Assembly: GCF_002553505.1 (NCBI RefSeq)
Contig: NZ_PDCP01000026.1
Location: forward strand, 24,742 to 88,741
Direction of reading: 5' to 3'
DNA from: Mycolicibacterium agri
GTDB taxonomy: Bacteria; Actinomycetota; Actinomycetes; Mycobacteriales; Mycobacteriaceae
Length of the DNA stretch: 64,000 nt
In this document: positions 50,397-60,208 of the stretch, piece after piece
Layout of the letters: each line of letters begins with the position of its first letter
How positions within the stretch are numbered: the first letter of the stretch is position 1
Translations under genes and position numbers: made by a program
Notes under the pieces: generated by a model
The model's input: the letters and a program-made list of their open reading frames with translations, nothing else
Told to the model about the DNA's origin: nothing
Databases searched by the model: none

Positions 50397-51638
50397 TCAG
50401 GCGAACGACACCGTGACATCGCCGCCCGCCGGGTCGGCGTCGGCCACCAGCGACCACGGCGCCCGATACACCCGCCCCGGCGCGGCGGGCCACGGCGTGC
50501 GCTCGACCGCCAGCGTCCGGCCGTCCTGCACGGCCCGCAGCTTGGGCAGCCTGCGGTACTCGTCGACCCAGAACAGCAGGTCACCCCTCGCGGCGGCGCC
50601 GCCCTCGGACGAGACAAGCTGCGGCGCAACCCATCTGAACGGGCCATCGGTCCGGATACGCACCGCCTTCGGCGGCTGCACGCGAGTGGTCAGCCAGCGC
50701 GACACGGCGCCGGCGACATGGCGTCCGTCCAGCGCGGCGCCGTCGGCGGTGTCGACGGGATGCAAAAGGTTGCCGACCGCGAAAACCCCTGGGCTGCTGG
50801 TCCTCAGCGCGGCGTCGACGACGGGGCCGCGGGTGGCGGCATCCATCGCCAGGCCGCCGGTGCGGGCCAGTTCGTGGTCGGGAATCCAGTCGCCGGTGAA
50901 CACCACGGTGTCGCAGTCGACGGTGGTGCGCTCGCCGGTGTCGAGGTGCTCGACGACCGCGCTGCGGACGCGGCCCTTGCCTTTGATGTCGACGATGCGG
51001 CTGCGGGTGTACACCGGCCCGTCCAACAGGAAGCGCCCCGGCAGCCGGAACGCGGCGTAGGCCTCCGACTGCGGGTAGGCGCTGACCATTCCCACTGTCG
51101 CGCAACCGGCTTCGCGCAGGGTGAGCACCGCCGACCAGCTCACCAGTTCCGCGCCGACGATCAACGCGCGGCGGCCGACGTCGGCGTGGTGGATGTGCAC
51201 CAGGTTCTGCAACTGCCCGGTGGTGTACACGCCGTCGGCGCGGTCGCCGGGCACCAGTCGGGCAGGCCGCGGCCGTTCGCGTGCGCCGGTGGCCAACACC
51301 ACCGCGTCGGCCGTCACGGTCCGCACGCCCCGCGGTGAGGTGATCCGCAGCGCCCGGTTACCGGCCCAGCCCGTCACCATCGCCTCGGTCTCCAGCAGGG
51401 CGCCGGCGTCCTGCGCCATCGCGGTGAGCCGTCGGGCGTAGGCGGGGCCGGAGATGAACCGCTTCAGATCGCGCATGCCGTAGCCGGGATGGTCGCTGTG
51501 GCGGGGGATTCCGCCGGTCTCGGCTTCGCGTTCGATGACGAGGACCTCGCCGTCGACCTGCCCGGCGAGCGCGGCGGCCGCGGTCAGCCCCGACGGCCCG
51601 CCGCCCACGATCGCGACGGCCACATGTTGGTCGCTCAT
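50397..51638 (-). CDS. FAD/NAD(P)-dependent pyridine nucleotide oxidoreductase
   Basis: 413 aa. FAD motif GGGPSG (12-17), VLATGARERPRP, and a second dinucleotide region near GRRALIVGAELVSWSAV. It lacks the CxxxxC redox pair of disulfide reductases. It overlaps the GlpA-like gene by 4 bp. In several bacteria such a protein is the NAD-side partner of a GlpA-type glycerol-3-phosphate dehydrogenase; that is the likely role here. Confidence 0.85.
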   Translation of the reverse strand: MSDQHVAVAIVGGGPSGLTAAAALAGQVDGEVLVIEREAETGGIPRHSDHPGYGMRDLKRFISGPAYARRLTAMAQDAGALLETEAMVTGWAGNRALRITSPRGVRTVTADAVVLATGARERPRPARLVPGDRADGVYTTGQLQNLVHIHHADVGRRALIVGAELVSWSAVLTLREAGCATVGMVSAYPQSEAYAAFRLPGRFLLDGPVYTRSRIVDIKGKGRVRSAVVEHLDTGERTTVDCDTVVFTGDWIPDHELARTGGLAMDAATRGPVVDAALRTSSPGVFAVGNLLHPVDTADGAALDGRHVAGAVSRWLTTRVQPPKAVRIRTDGPFRWVAPQLVSSEGGAAARGDLLFWVDEYRRLPKLRAVQDGRTLAVERTPWPAAPGRVYRAPWSLVADADPAGGDVTVSFA

Positions 51639-53023
51639 CGCACACCGCCGCGAGTCTCGAGCGCCGCCTTGGTGTTGGCGCCGCAGTAAAAGCCTTGGCA
51701 GCGGCCGTTCATCACCCGGGTGCGACGGCGCAGACCGTCCAGGTCGGCTGGCGGTATGGGCGAGGCGAACGCGTCGCGGATCTCGCCCGCGGTAACGCGT
51801 TCACAGAAGCAGATGATGCGGCCGTACTCGGGGTCGGCGGCGATGCGCGCGTTGTCCTGATACGGCCGGAGAAACGCCTCGCCGATGTTCGGCATCCGCG
51901 GGGGCGCAGGAAGATCCGGTCGTTCGGTGACGTCGACGCCGGCATCCGACAGCAGCCCCGTCACGTACTCGGCGATCGCCATCCCCGACGTCAGCCCGGT
52001 GGAGCGGATACCGCCGACAAGCACGTAGCGCGCCGCCGCGTCGAGGTCGATCAGGTAGTCGTCGCGGTCGATCGCCGCGCGCAGGCCGGCGTAGGTGGCG
52101 GTGATCTCCTCGTCGAACAGCGACGGCATCAGCGCCTCGCCCTTGGAGACCAGGAACTCGAAGCCCTTCTCGGTAGTGCCTGTGGCGCTGCGGTCTTCGA
52201 GATTCTCCGAGGTTGGCCCGACCATCACGTTGCCGTAGATGGTCGGGCTCACCAGCACACCCTTGCCGCGCGACGACGGCACCGCCAACACGATGCACGG
52301 CACCATCGGCCGAGTCAGCTTGTCGAACACCAGCAGTTCGCCGCGCCGCGGCGTGACCGTGAAGCGGTCGTAACCGAATGCGGCGTCGAGATAGTCGGCG
52401 CCCAAACCCGCCGCGTTGATGATCCAGCGGCCGTGGACCTCGCCGCGGGTGGTCTGCAGCGTCGTGTACTCGTCGCCGACCGTGGCGGCGGTGACCCGGG
52501 CGCCGCGCGTCAACTGCGCGCCGCGCGCGACGGCGTCGGTGGCCAGCGCGAGGTTGGTGGTCCACGTGCAGATGATCGACTCGCCGGGCACCGTCAACCC
52601 GCCCAGCACGCCGGGCCCGAGGTCGGGAACACGGCGATACACCTCGTCGGTGTCGACGATTTCGCAGTCGTGGTAGGAGTTGCGTTCGGCCTTCTCCTTG
52701 AGCCCGGGAAGGGCGGCAAGCTCCTCGTCCGTCCACGCCACCAGCAGTGCGCCGGTGCGCTCGACCGGAATGCCGGTCTGCTCGGCGTAGTCGCCCAGCA
52801 GTTGGTAGCCGCGCGCCACCAGGCGCGACTCCAGCGTTCCCGGCGTGGCGTCGAATCCGGTGTGCAGCAGCGCGGTGTTGGCCTTGCTGGTGCCGTCGCC
52901 GACGTCGTCGCGCGCCTCCAGCAGCGTCACCGACAGGTTCGTGCCTGCCAGTGCCCGCGCGATCGCGCAGCCGACGATTCCGGCGCCGACCACGATGACG
53001 TCGCTGACCTGGGTACCGCTCAT
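51635..53023 (-). CDS. GlpA-like FAD glycerol-3-phosphate dehydrogenase with C-terminal [2Fe-2S] domain
   Basis: 462 aa. DAO fold with FAD motif VGAGIVG (12-18), TSKANTALLHTGFDA and VGGIRSTGLTSGMAIAEY. The C-terminal BFD-like domain has CFCE and later CQGFYCG, giving four Cys for a [2Fe-2S] cluster, as in GlpA. It would oxidise the phosphorylated product of the kinase encoded upstream. Overlaps of 4 bp with both neighbours show a tight operon. Confidence 0.87.
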   Translation of the reverse strand: MSGTQVSDVIVVGAGIVGCAIARALAGTNLSVTLLEARDDVGDGTSKANTALLHTGFDATPGTLESRLVARGYQLLGDYAEQTGIPVERTGALLVAWTDEELAALPGLKEKAERNSYHDCEIVDTDEVYRRVPDLGPGVLGGLTVPGESIICTWTTNLALATDAVARGAQLTRGARVTAATVGDEYTTLQTTRGEVHGRWIINAAGLGADYLDAAFGYDRFTVTPRRGELLVFDKLTRPMVPCIVLAVPSSRGKGVLVSPTIYGNVMVGPTSENLEDRSATGTTEKGFEFLVSKGEALMPSLFDEEITATYAGLRAAIDRDDYLIDLDAAARYVLVGGIRSTGLTSGMAIAEYVTGLLSDAGVDVTERPDLPAPPRMPNIGEAFLRPYQDNARIAADPEYGRIICFCERVTAGEIRDAFASPIPPADLDGLRRRTRVMNGRCQGFYCGANTKAALETRGGVR

Positions 53024-54459
53024 GCGGTTGTCGTCTCCTTCTGTGCGGCAACGGCTTCGGCTGCGCGCATCCATCGAGTCATGAATTCCGCGGCGCGGTC
53101 GGCCGACCACTGAGGCTCGTAGGTGTGTTCCGGTGTCCACGTGCCGACGGCCTGTGCCACCTCGAGGCCGGGCTCGAGCGCCAGCCTGGCGCATGCGGCG
53201 GCACCGAGCGCGGTGGCGTGCAACGACGGATACACGTCGACGGGTATGCGGGCCAGGTCGGCCTGCGCCTGCATCAGCACCTTCGACTGCGTGAGCCCGC
53301 CGTCGACCCGCAGCCGGGTCAGCGGCTGGCCCAGGTCCGTGGCCACCAGGTCGGCCAGCGCGGCCACCTGAGCGGCGATGCCCTCCAACAGCGCCCGGAC
53401 CAGCTGTCCGCGCCCGCTGCTGAGCGTCATCCCGGTGAACGACGCCGCCGCGGCCGAATCCCACCACGGCGCGGCCAGCCCGGCCAGTGCGGGAACGCAC
53501 AGCACACCGTCGCTGGAATCGGCTGCAACGGAATCGATTTGATCAGCGGACGGGATCAGCCCGAGGTCGACGGCCCACCGCACCGCCGATGCCGCCGTGT
53601 AGACCTGCCCGTCGACACAGTAGGCCGTCTCGTCACGCAGTCGCCAGGCCACCGAGGTGGTCAGCCCCGACGCCGATCGTGCCGGGTTGCCGCCGAGCTG
53701 GGCCAACAGGAAAGCACCGGTGCCGTACGTGCACTTGGCGTCGCCCGGCGCCAGGCAGCTTTCGGCCAGCAGCGCCGCCTGCTGGTCGACGATCAGCCCG
53801 GCCACCGGGATTGTGGGACCGAAAACGTCTGTGCGGCCGACAATCTGATCGCACGCCACAATCTCGGGCATCGCTTCGCCGGTCAGCCCGAACAGGCCGA
53901 CCAGTTCGTCGTCCCAGGCCACCGAGTCCAACGCGAGCAACAGCGACCGGCTCGCGGTGGCCGCGTCGGTGACGAACGCGCCGCACAGCCGGTGTACCAG
54001 CCATGTGTCGGTGGTGGTGACGACGCCGTCGGTGGTCATGTTCGCCCGGATCCACGCCATTTTCGGCGCGGAGAAATACGGATCGAGCACCAGACCGGTG
54101 CGTCGGGCGATCACGTCGGCCGAGGACGACAGCGGCGCACACACAGATTCGGCGCGCCGGTCCTGCCAGACCACCGCGGGGGTCAGCGGTCGACCGGTGT
54201 CGCGGTCCCACGCCAGCACCGTCTCACCCTGGTTGGCCAACGCCACCGCGGCGACGGGAACACCGGCCTGCGCCAAGGCTTTCCGCCCGGCACTGACGAC
54301 GGAGTCGAACAGCGCCTCGGGATCCTGCTCGACGGCGCCGCCGGCCAGATAGTCCGGCCGGACGGCGACCTCGGCGATGGACACGATCTGCCCGGCGTCG
54401 TCGACCACGATGGCCTTCGTGCCCGAAGTGCCCTGGTCAATCGCCAGGTAATGCTGCAT
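53020..54459 (-). CDS. FGGY-family carbohydrate kinase, glycerol-kinase-like
   Basis: 479 aa. LAIDQGTSGTKAIVVDD opens the first FGGY domain. LANQGETVLAWDRDTGRPL and VVWQDRRAES match glycerol kinase. YGTGAFLLAQLGG and LRVDGGLTQSKVLMQ are in the second domain. It is somewhat diverged from housekeeping GlpK, so another polyol or an aminoalcohol is possible. I use the ATG just after the permease stop; a TTG two codons earlier overlaps that stop. Confidence 0.82.
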   Translation of the reverse strand: MQHYLAIDQGTSGTKAIVVDDAGQIVSIAEVAVRPDYLAGGAVEQDPEALFDSVVSAGRKALAQAGVPVAAVALANQGETVLAWDRDTGRPLTPAVVWQDRRAESVCAPLSSSADVIARRTGLVLDPYFSAPKMAWIRANMTTDGVVTTTDTWLVHRLCGAFVTDAATASRSLLLALDSVAWDDELVGLFGLTGEAMPEIVACDQIVGRTDVFGPTIPVAGLIVDQQAALLAESCLAPGDAKCTYGTGAFLLAQLGGNPARSASGLTTSVAWRLRDETAYCVDGQVYTAASAVRWAVDLGLIPSADQIDSVAADSSDGVLCVPALAGLAAPWWDSAAAASFTGMTLSSGRGQLVRALLEGIAAQVAALADLVATDLGQPLTRLRVDGGLTQSKVLMQAQADLARIPVDVYPSLHATALGAAACARLALEPGLEVAQAVGTWTPEHTYEPQWSADRAAEFMTRWMRAAEAVAAQKETTTA

Positions 54460-54461
54460 CG

Positions 54462-55964
54462 TCAATCCTTTGCGGCCTCGGCCTCCAGTTCGGCGTCGAT
54501 CGAGCCCATACCCGGCATGGTCAGCCCGCTCTTACCGCGGGTGGCCAACAGGTAACCGAGATAGCAGGCGCCGATCACCACCATCACGATGACGTATGCC
54601 CACGCTTCCTTGAAGCTGGAGTCCCGGAACAGCGAGAGCTCGAACACCAGCCACACCACCGCCACCGCCAGCACCGGGATCTCCCACGCGCCGAGGTTGA
54701 ACTTGTCGCTGACCGGCAGGCTCTTGCGCTTGATCAGATACAGCACCACCGTCGAGGCGTACATCACCGCGGGCAGCAGCGTCGCGGCGCCGAACAAGGT
54801 GAACAGCGCGGTCTCCGACTGCGAGAAGATCGCCAGGATCAGTTCGGCCAGAACCACATACAGCACCGTGGCCTTCAGCGGGGTGTGGAATTTCGGCGAG
54901 ATCTGGCTCCACTGCTGCCAGCCGGGGAAGCGCTTGTCACGCGACATCGCCCACGTCAACCGCACACCGGTGATCATGATGACCAGACCGCACGCGAAGA
55001 TCGCCAGCACCACCATCACCAGCAGCAGGGTGGCCACCGCCGAACCGAGCGTCTTCTCGATGACATCGGCGATCGGCGTGCCGGACTCGGCCAGCGCGAT
55101 CGGGTCACCGGCGGCCAGCGTCACCGCGAGGATGAACAGGAAACCCAGCACGCCCGACGCCAGCACCGCCTGCCACATCGCGCGCGGCACAACCCGTTCC
55201 GGGTCGTTGGTCTCCTCGGCGAGGTTGGCGGCCGACTCGAACCCGACAATGGTAAAGGCGCCGAGCAGGAAGCCGAGCATCCACGGCCCCGCCGTCGTCA
55301 GGTCGCCGAAGTCCCAATAACCCTCGGCGGGAATGGCGCCCTTGCTGAACAGGTTCGAGAAGTCCATCTCGCCGCGCACGGCCGCGACGACCAGCAGCAG
55401 CACCGTCAGCGACACCATGCCGATGAGCTCCAGCGAGACGAAGGTGTTGTTCACCCGCTCGGCCCACGGCGTCGAGAAGCCGACCAACAGCGCCTGCAGC
55501 AGCAGCACGGCGCCGGTGACCAGCCACGCGATGGTCGGGGTGCCCTCGTAGTGCAGCAGCACCGGGAAGATCGTCGACGCGATGGTGTAGTCGACCGCGC
55601 AGACGACGATGGCCAGGAAGGTGAACGAGATCCAGCCCAGGATCCAGCCCAGAATCGGGTTGGCCAGCCGCGACATCCACTGGTAGTGGTAGCCGGTCAC
55701 CGGGATCCGCGCGGCCAGCGCGCCCAGCACGAACGCGACGGCCAGCTGACCGATGGTTGCGATCGGCCACGTCCAGATGCCCATCGGCCCCGACGAGTTC
55801 AGCACCGAACCGTAGGTGGTGAAGATGCCGGTCGCGATCGAGACGAACGCGAACGCGACGGCGAACGAGGCGAACCGTCCGGTGCGCCGCTCCAGGGCTT
55901 CCTTGTAGCCGAATTTTGCCAGGTCAGCGGCGTCGCTGGCGGCCGAAGGTTCCGGATTGGTCAT
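54462..55964 (-). CDS. APC-superfamily amino acid/amine permease
   Basis: 500 aa, twelve helices. FASFAVAFAFVSIATGIFTTYG is split here as FASFAVAFAFVSIATG then FTTYG, the substrate-binding helix 1 of APC carriers. GYHYQWMSRLANPILGW and GFESAANLAEETNDPERVVP are further family marks. It is the first gene of the kinase/dehydrogenase operon. An amine or aminoalcohol substrate would suit the family better than glycerol, which normally enters by a facilitator. GGAGG precedes the ATG. Confidence 0.87.
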   Translation of the reverse strand: MTNPEPSAASDAADLAKFGYKEALERRTGRFASFAVAFAFVSIATGIFTTYGSVLNSSGPMGIWTWPIATIGQLAVAFVLGALAARIPVTGYHYQWMSRLANPILGWILGWISFTFLAIVVCAVDYTIASTIFPVLLHYEGTPTIAWLVTGAVLLLQALLVGFSTPWAERVNNTFVSLELIGMVSLTVLLLVVAAVRGEMDFSNLFSKGAIPAEGYWDFGDLTTAGPWMLGFLLGAFTIVGFESAANLAEETNDPERVVPRAMWQAVLASGVLGFLFILAVTLAAGDPIALAESGTPIADVIEKTLGSAVATLLLVMVVLAIFACGLVIMITGVRLTWAMSRDKRFPGWQQWSQISPKFHTPLKATVLYVVLAELILAIFSQSETALFTLFGAATLLPAVMYASTVVLYLIKRKSLPVSDKFNLGAWEIPVLAVAVVWLVFELSLFRDSSFKEAWAYVIVMVVIGACYLGYLLATRGKSGLTMPGMGSIDAELEAEAAKD

Positions 55965-55974
55965 CGTTCCCTCC

Positions 55975-55990
55975 AGTGGTATAGACCATG
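55975..55990. promoter_or_regulatory. DasR-like GntR operator 1
   Basis: AGTGGTATAGACCATG resembles the TGGTCTAGACCA consensus of HutC/DasR-type GntR regulators. It lies just upstream of the permease start codon. Confidence 0.65.
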
Positions 55991-56069
55991 CGGTTGAACC
56001 GTAGTATGGGTGTGGCGCAGCGCACCGTCAAGACACCGGAATGGCGATCACGAAGTGTTTACAAACCCG

Positions 56070-56083
56070 ATGGCCTAGACCAC
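56070..56083. promoter_or_regulatory. DasR-like GntR operator 2
   Basis: ATGGCCTAGACCAC, the same motif with centre CTAG, 31 bp upstream of the GntR start codon, giving one site for each divergent gene. Confidence 0.65.
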
Positions 56084-56113
56084 GTGGTTGGTGGACGTGG
56101 TTACGCTGCAGAT

Positions 56114-56917
56114 ATGCCACCCGCGCGCAACCGCGCCGCCAAACGGCGCCGCCGCCTACCGGCCAGCACCGCCGCGACGCGGGATAGTTCCCCACCCGCC
56201 ACCCCCAGGTACATCGCGATCGCGGCTCTCGTCCGCGACCGCATCGCCACCGAACAACTCGGCCCGCACACGCTGCTGCCCTCGGAGCGCGAGTTGGCCG
56301 AGCAGCACGGCGTCAGCCGGATGACCGCGCGCCAGGCGCTGTCGCTGCTGGAAAGCGAAGGGGTGGTGTACCGCAAGCCGCCGCGCGGCACCTTCGTCGC
56401 CGAACCGCGGGTGCGCTTCCACATCGGCAGCTTCTCGGAGGAGGTGTCTCGGATGGGGCGCCGGCCTGCCGCACGCCTGCTGTGGGCCGAACACCAGCAT
56501 CCGACGCCTGCCGTGCGGCTGGCGCTCGGCCTCGACGACGACGCGATGGTCAACGTGTTTCACCGGCTGCGCTCGGTCGATGACGTGCCGTTCGCGCTGG
56601 AGACGACGTTTCTGCCGGCGGACCTGACGCCAGGGATTCTCGACGTGTCCGACGACGGATCGCTGTGGGCGATCCTGCGCGACCGATACGGCATCGACCT
56701 GGCCCGCTCGACCGCGGTGCTGGAGTCGATCGTGCTCGACGACGCGACAAGTACCCAGCTCGACGTGCGCGCCGGATCGGCCGGCACGCTGCTGACCCGC
56801 CGCACCGAGGACAGCACGGGCCGCTGCGTCGAGTACGCCCGCGACGTCTACCGGGCCGATCGCGCGTCGTTCGAGGTGTCCGAACTGCTGGGGGCGCATC
56901 GGCTCTCGGGCGTCTGA
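56114..56917 (+). CDS. GntR-family regulator, HutC/DasR subfamily
   Basis: 267 aa. A basic N-terminus precedes the winged HTH ([20 protein letters not shown], then [20 protein letters not shown]). A UTRA effector domain follows ([20 protein letters not shown]). The chosen ATG leaves the operator upstream; a longer frame would run through both operators. It faces the permease operon and likely represses it and itself. Confidence 0.9.
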   Translation: MPPARNRAAKRRRRLPASTAATRDSSPPATPRYIAIAALVRDRIATEQLGPHTLLPSERELAEQHGVSRMTARQALSLLESEGVVYRKPPRGTFVAEPRVRFHIGSFSEEVSRMGRRPAARLLWAEHQHPTPAVRLALGLDDDAMVNVFHRLRSVDDVPFALETTFLPADLTPGILDVSDDGSLWAILRDRYGIDLARSTAVLESIVLDDATSTQLDVRAGSAGTLLTRRTEDSTGRCVEYARDVYRADRASFEVSELLGAHRLSGV

Positions 56918-56949
56918 CCGCCCGCGGCACTGCCGTAAGCTGGCTATTC

Positions 56950-57588
56950 GTGCAATCCCGACGCAGGCTGGGCGTGATGGGTGGGACGTTCGACCCCATC
57001 CACAACGGGCACCTGGTCGCGGCGAGCGAGGTGGCCGCTCTGTTCCGGCTCGATGAAGTGGTGTTCGTGCCGACGGGGCAGCCGTGGCAAAAGGACCGCC
57101 ACGTCACCGCGGCGGAGGACCGCTACTTGATGACGGTCATCGCGACCGCCTCCAACCCGCGGTTCTCGGTGAGCCGGGTCGACATCGACCGCGGCGGCCC
57201 GACCTACACCCGCGACACACTTCGCGACCTGCGGGCGCAGAACCCGGACACCGACCTGTTCTTCATCACCGGCGCCGACGCGCTGGCCTCCATCCTGACG
57301 TGGCAGGATTGGGAGGAGATGTTCGGGCTCGCCCGATTCGTCGGGGTGAGCAGGCCCGGCTACGACCTCGACGGCAAACACATCAAGAACGCGCTGGAGG
57401 AGTTGCCCGACGACGCGCTGACGCTCGTCGAGGTCCCCGCGCTGTCGATCTCGTCGACTGACTGCCGCAAACGCGCCGAGGAGGGCAGACCGATCTGGTA
57501 TCTGGTGCCTGACGGGGTGGTGCAATACGTCTCCAAGCGTCGCCTCTATCGCACGGAAAACGTTGCAAAGAAGGAGCATTCGCGGTGA
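56950..57588 (+). CDS. nadD: nicotinate-nucleotide adenylyltransferase
   Basis: Makes deamido-NAD+ from nicotinate mononucleotide and ATP. 212 aa from GTG. Signature [11 protein letters not shown] (11-21) with the nucleotidyl-transfer His residues, and SISSTDCR near the end. It feeds NadE encoded at the left of the window. Overlaps rsfS by 4 bp. Confidence 0.96.
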   Translation: MQSRRRLGVMGGTFDPIHNGHLVAASEVAALFRLDEVVFVPTGQPWQKDRHVTAAEDRYLMTVIATASNPRFSVSRVDIDRGGPTYTRDTLRDLRAQNPDTDLFFITGADALASILTWQDWEEMFGLARFVGVSRPGYDLDGKHIKNALEELPDDALTLVEVPALSISSTDCRKRAEEGRPIWYLVPDGVVQYVSKRRLYRTENVAKKEHSR

Positions 57589-57953
57589 CCGCCTCCGGAG
57601 AAGCGATCGCGATGGCAACCATAGCCGCGCGGGCGGCCGCCTCCAAGCTGGCCGACGATGTCGTGGTCATCGACGTGTCGAATCAACTGGTCATCACCGA
57701 CTGCTTCGTCATCGCGTCGGCCTCCAACGAGCGTCAGGTCAACGCGATCGTCGACGAGGTCGAGGAGAAGATGCGCCTTGCCGGCTATAAACCGGCCCGC
57801 CGCGAGGGCGCCCGCGAAGGGCGGTGGACGCTGCTGGACTACATCGACATCGTCGTGCACATCCAGCATCAGGACGAGCGCAACTTCTATGCGCTGGACC
57901 GGTTGTGGCGGGACTGCCCCACCGTCCCGGTCGACCTGGATTCGGGGTCATGA
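57585..57953 (+). CDS. rsfS: ribosome silencing factor RsfS
   Basis: 122 aa from GTG. Binds uL14 of the large ribosomal subunit and blocks subunit joining in starvation. Family motif [19 protein letters not shown], then [20 protein letters not shown]. Order nadD-rsfS-gpgP is that of mycobacteria. Confidence 0.95.
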   Translation: MTASGEAIAMATIAARAAASKLADDVVVIDVSNQLVITDCFVIASASNERQVNAIVDEVEEKMRLAGYKPARREGAREGRWTLLDYIDIVVHIQHQDERNFYALDRLWRDCPTVPVDLDSGS

Positions 57954-58618
57954 GAACCCGCCGCCTGGTGATGCTGCGGCACGGGCAGACCGAGTTCAAC
58001 GCCGGCAACCGGATGCAGGGTCAGCTCGACACCGAACTCAGCGATCTCGGCCGCGACCAGGCCGTCGCCGTCGCCGAGGTGCTCGCCAAGCGGCAGCCGC
58101 TGCTGATCGTCTCGTCAGATCTGCGCCGCGCCCTGGACACCGCCGTCGCGCTCGGCGAGCGGTCGGGTGTACCGGTGGACGTGGACGCCAGGCTGCGCGA
58201 AACACATCTGGGCGAGTGGCAGGGCATGACCCATCTGGAGGTCGACGCGACGGCGCCGGGTGCGCGCATGGCCTGGCGCGACGACGCCACCTGGGCGCCG
58301 CACGGCGGGGAGAGCCGCGTCGACGTCGCGCACCGCAGCATGCCGCTGATGGCCGAGCTCGTCGAAGCCCAAACCGATTGGGGCAACGACGAACCCGAGC
58401 GGCCCGTGATCCTCGTCGCGCATGGCGGCTTGATCGCCGCCCTGACGGCGGCGTTACTGAAGCTGCCGGTGGAGAACTGGCCCGCGCTGGGCGGCATGGG
58501 CAACGCCAGCTGGGTGCAGCTGTCGGGTCATTCCGCCGAGGATGCGGTGTTGAGCGACATCCGGTGGCGGCTCGATGTATGGAACGCCTCGGCACAGGTC
58601 GCCACCGATGTCCTCTGA
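57950..58618 (+). CDS. gpgP: glucosyl-3-phosphoglycerate phosphatase (histidine phosphatase family)
   Basis: 222 aa. Phosphohistidine motif LRHGQTE with His11, acid [11 protein letters not shown], and second His in [11 protein letters not shown]. In mycobacteria this gene (Rv2419c) removes phosphate from glucosyl-3-phosphoglycerate in methylglucose lipopolysaccharide synthesis. ATGA overlap with rsfS. Confidence 0.9.
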   Translation: MRTRRLVMLRHGQTEFNAGNRMQGQLDTELSDLGRDQAVAVAEVLAKRQPLLIVSSDLRRALDTAVALGERSGVPVDVDARLRETHLGEWQGMTHLEVDATAPGARMAWRDDATWAPHGGESRVDVAHRSMPLMAELVEAQTDWGNDEPERPVILVAHGGLIAALTAALLKLPVENWPALGGMGNASWVQLSGHSAEDAVLSDIRWRLDVWNASAQVATDVL

Positions 58619-59339
58619 CCGGCGCACTCTGCTCGTGTTCTGCGATTCGCTTGCCTACTACGGGCCTACCGGCGGGCTACCGGCCGACGATCCACGGATT
58701 TGGCCCAATATTGTTGCCGCACATCTTGATTGGGATGTCGAGTTGATCGGCCGGATCGGCTGGACCTGCCGGGACGTGTGGTGGGCCGCGACGCAGGATC
58801 CGCGCGCATGGGCCGCGCTGCCGCGCGCCGGTGCGGTGATCTTCGCGACCGGGGGAATGGACTCGCTGCCGTCGCCGCTGCCGACGGCGTTGCGGGAACT
58901 CATCCGCTACGTGCGTCCGCCGTGGCTGCGCCGCTGGGTGCGCGACGGCTACGGCTGGGTCCAGCCCAGGCTCTCGCCGGTCGCGCGAAACGCGTTGCCG
59001 CCGCACGTGTCTGTCGAATACCTCGAGTTGACCAGGGGCGCGATCGATTTCAACCGGCCGGGCATACCAATCGTCGCCTCGCTGCCGTCCGTGCACATCG
59101 CCGACACCTACGGCAAGGCGCACCACGGCAGGGCGGCGACCGCCAGGGCGATATCCGAATGGGCCGAACAGCACGATGTTCCGCTTGTCGACCTGAAAGC
59201 CGCTGTCGCCGAACACATCATGGACGGGCGCGGCAACCCAGACGGTATTCACTGGAACTTCGAGGCGCACCAAGCGGTGGCCGAACTGATGCTCAAGGCG
59301 CTGCAGCAGGCCGGCGTCACCGGTGAGGATTCGGCCTGA
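58608..59339 (+). CDS. octT: SGNH-fold octanoyltransferase of MGLP synthesis
   Basis: 243 aa. The start [11 protein letters not shown] carries the GDSL-like Ser14 (here CDS), and the C-terminal [15 protein letters not shown] holds the Asp and His. It matches Rv2418c, reported as the octanoyltransferase acting early on glucosylglycerate. The ATG overlaps the gpgP stop by 11 bp, which fits joint function. Confidence 0.88.
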   Translation: MSSDRRTLLVFCDSLAYYGPTGGLPADDPRIWPNIVAAHLDWDVELIGRIGWTCRDVWWAATQDPRAWAALPRAGAVIFATGGMDSLPSPLPTALRELIRYVRPPWLRRWVRDGYGWVQPRLSPVARNALPPHVSVEYLELTRGAIDFNRPGIPIVASLPSVHIADTYGKAHHGRAATARAISEWAEQHDVPLVDLKAAVAEHIMDGRGNPDGIHWNFEAHQAVAELMLKALQQAGVTGEDSA

Positions 59340-59341
59340 GC

Positions 59342-60175
59342 ATGGCCGTCGTCGTAGTGACCGATTCGTCTTCCCGCCTGGCGCAGGAGGAGCTGCAACG
59401 CTATGGCATCCGCCAGGTTCCGCTGCATATCCTGCTGGACGGCAAGGACTTTCGTGACGGCGTCGACGAGGTACCCGCCGACGCTCATCAACGCCACGTC
59501 ACGACCGCCGGGGCGACCCCGGCCGAGCTGGCCGACGCGTATCGCGATGCGCTCGAACAGAGCGGCGGCGACGGGGTGGTGGCCGTGCACATCTCCGCGG
59601 CGCTGTCGAGCACCTACGGCTCGGCGGTGTCGGCGGCACGCGAATTCGGGCCCGCCGTGCGGGTTGTGAACTCACGCTCGGCGGCGATGGGCGTCGGCTT
59701 CGTCGCGTTGACCGCCGCACAGACGGCGGCCGAGGGGGCAGATCTCGACGCGGTCGAAGCCGCGGCCCGTGCGGTCGTGCCGTTCGGCCACGCGTTCATC
59801 GTGGTGCATCGCCTGGACAACCTGCGGCGCAGCGGACGGATTCGCCGCGGCGCGTCGCTATTGGGTTCGGCGCTGTCATTGAAGCCGTTGTTGTGCCTCG
59901 ATGTCGACGGCCGGTTGGTGCTCGGGCAGCGGATCCGCACCGCGACGAAGGCACACGCGGCAATGATCGACCAGGTCGCCGAGGTCGTCGGGGACGGCGC
60001 GGCGACGGTAGCGGTGCATCACGTCGACAACCCCGACGACGCCGACGACATCGCCAAGGAGTTGACCGTGCGGCTGCCGCAGATCGCGCCGCCGGTCGTG
60101 ACGGAGATGGGCGCGGTGCTCGCGGTGCACGTGGGCGCGGGCGCGGTCGGTGTCTGCGTCCAAACCGCGGGTTGA
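59342..60175 (+). CDS. DegV-family fatty-acid-binding protein
   Basis: 277 aa. VVVTDSSSRLAQEELQRYGI, TAGATPAELADAYRDAL and HISAALSSTYGSAVSAA match DegV, with conserved Ser/Thr at the fatty acid carboxylate site. It corresponds to Rv2417c. DegV proteins present acyl chains to fatty acid kinase. Starts 2 bp after octT. Confidence 0.93.
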   Translation: MAVVVVTDSSSRLAQEELQRYGIRQVPLHILLDGKDFRDGVDEVPADAHQRHVTTAGATPAELADAYRDALEQSGGDGVVAVHISAALSSTYGSAVSAAREFGPAVRVVNSRSAAMGVGFVALTAAQTAAEGADLDAVEAAARAVVPFGHAFIVVHRLDNLRRSGRIRRGASLLGSALSLKPLLCLDVDGRLVLGQRIRTATKAHAAMIDQVAEVVGDGAATVAVHHVDNPDDADDIAKELTVRLPQIAPPVVTEMGAVLAVHVGAGAVGVCVQTAG

Positions 60176-60208
60176 CGCCCACGTCCGTCGGGGCGAAGGC
60201 TGGCGCAA

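Noticed and set aside
51695..56000. Long forward frames opposite the GlpA-like, kinase and permease genes
   Set aside because: Codon-bias shadows; translations lack hydrophobic cores or motifs.
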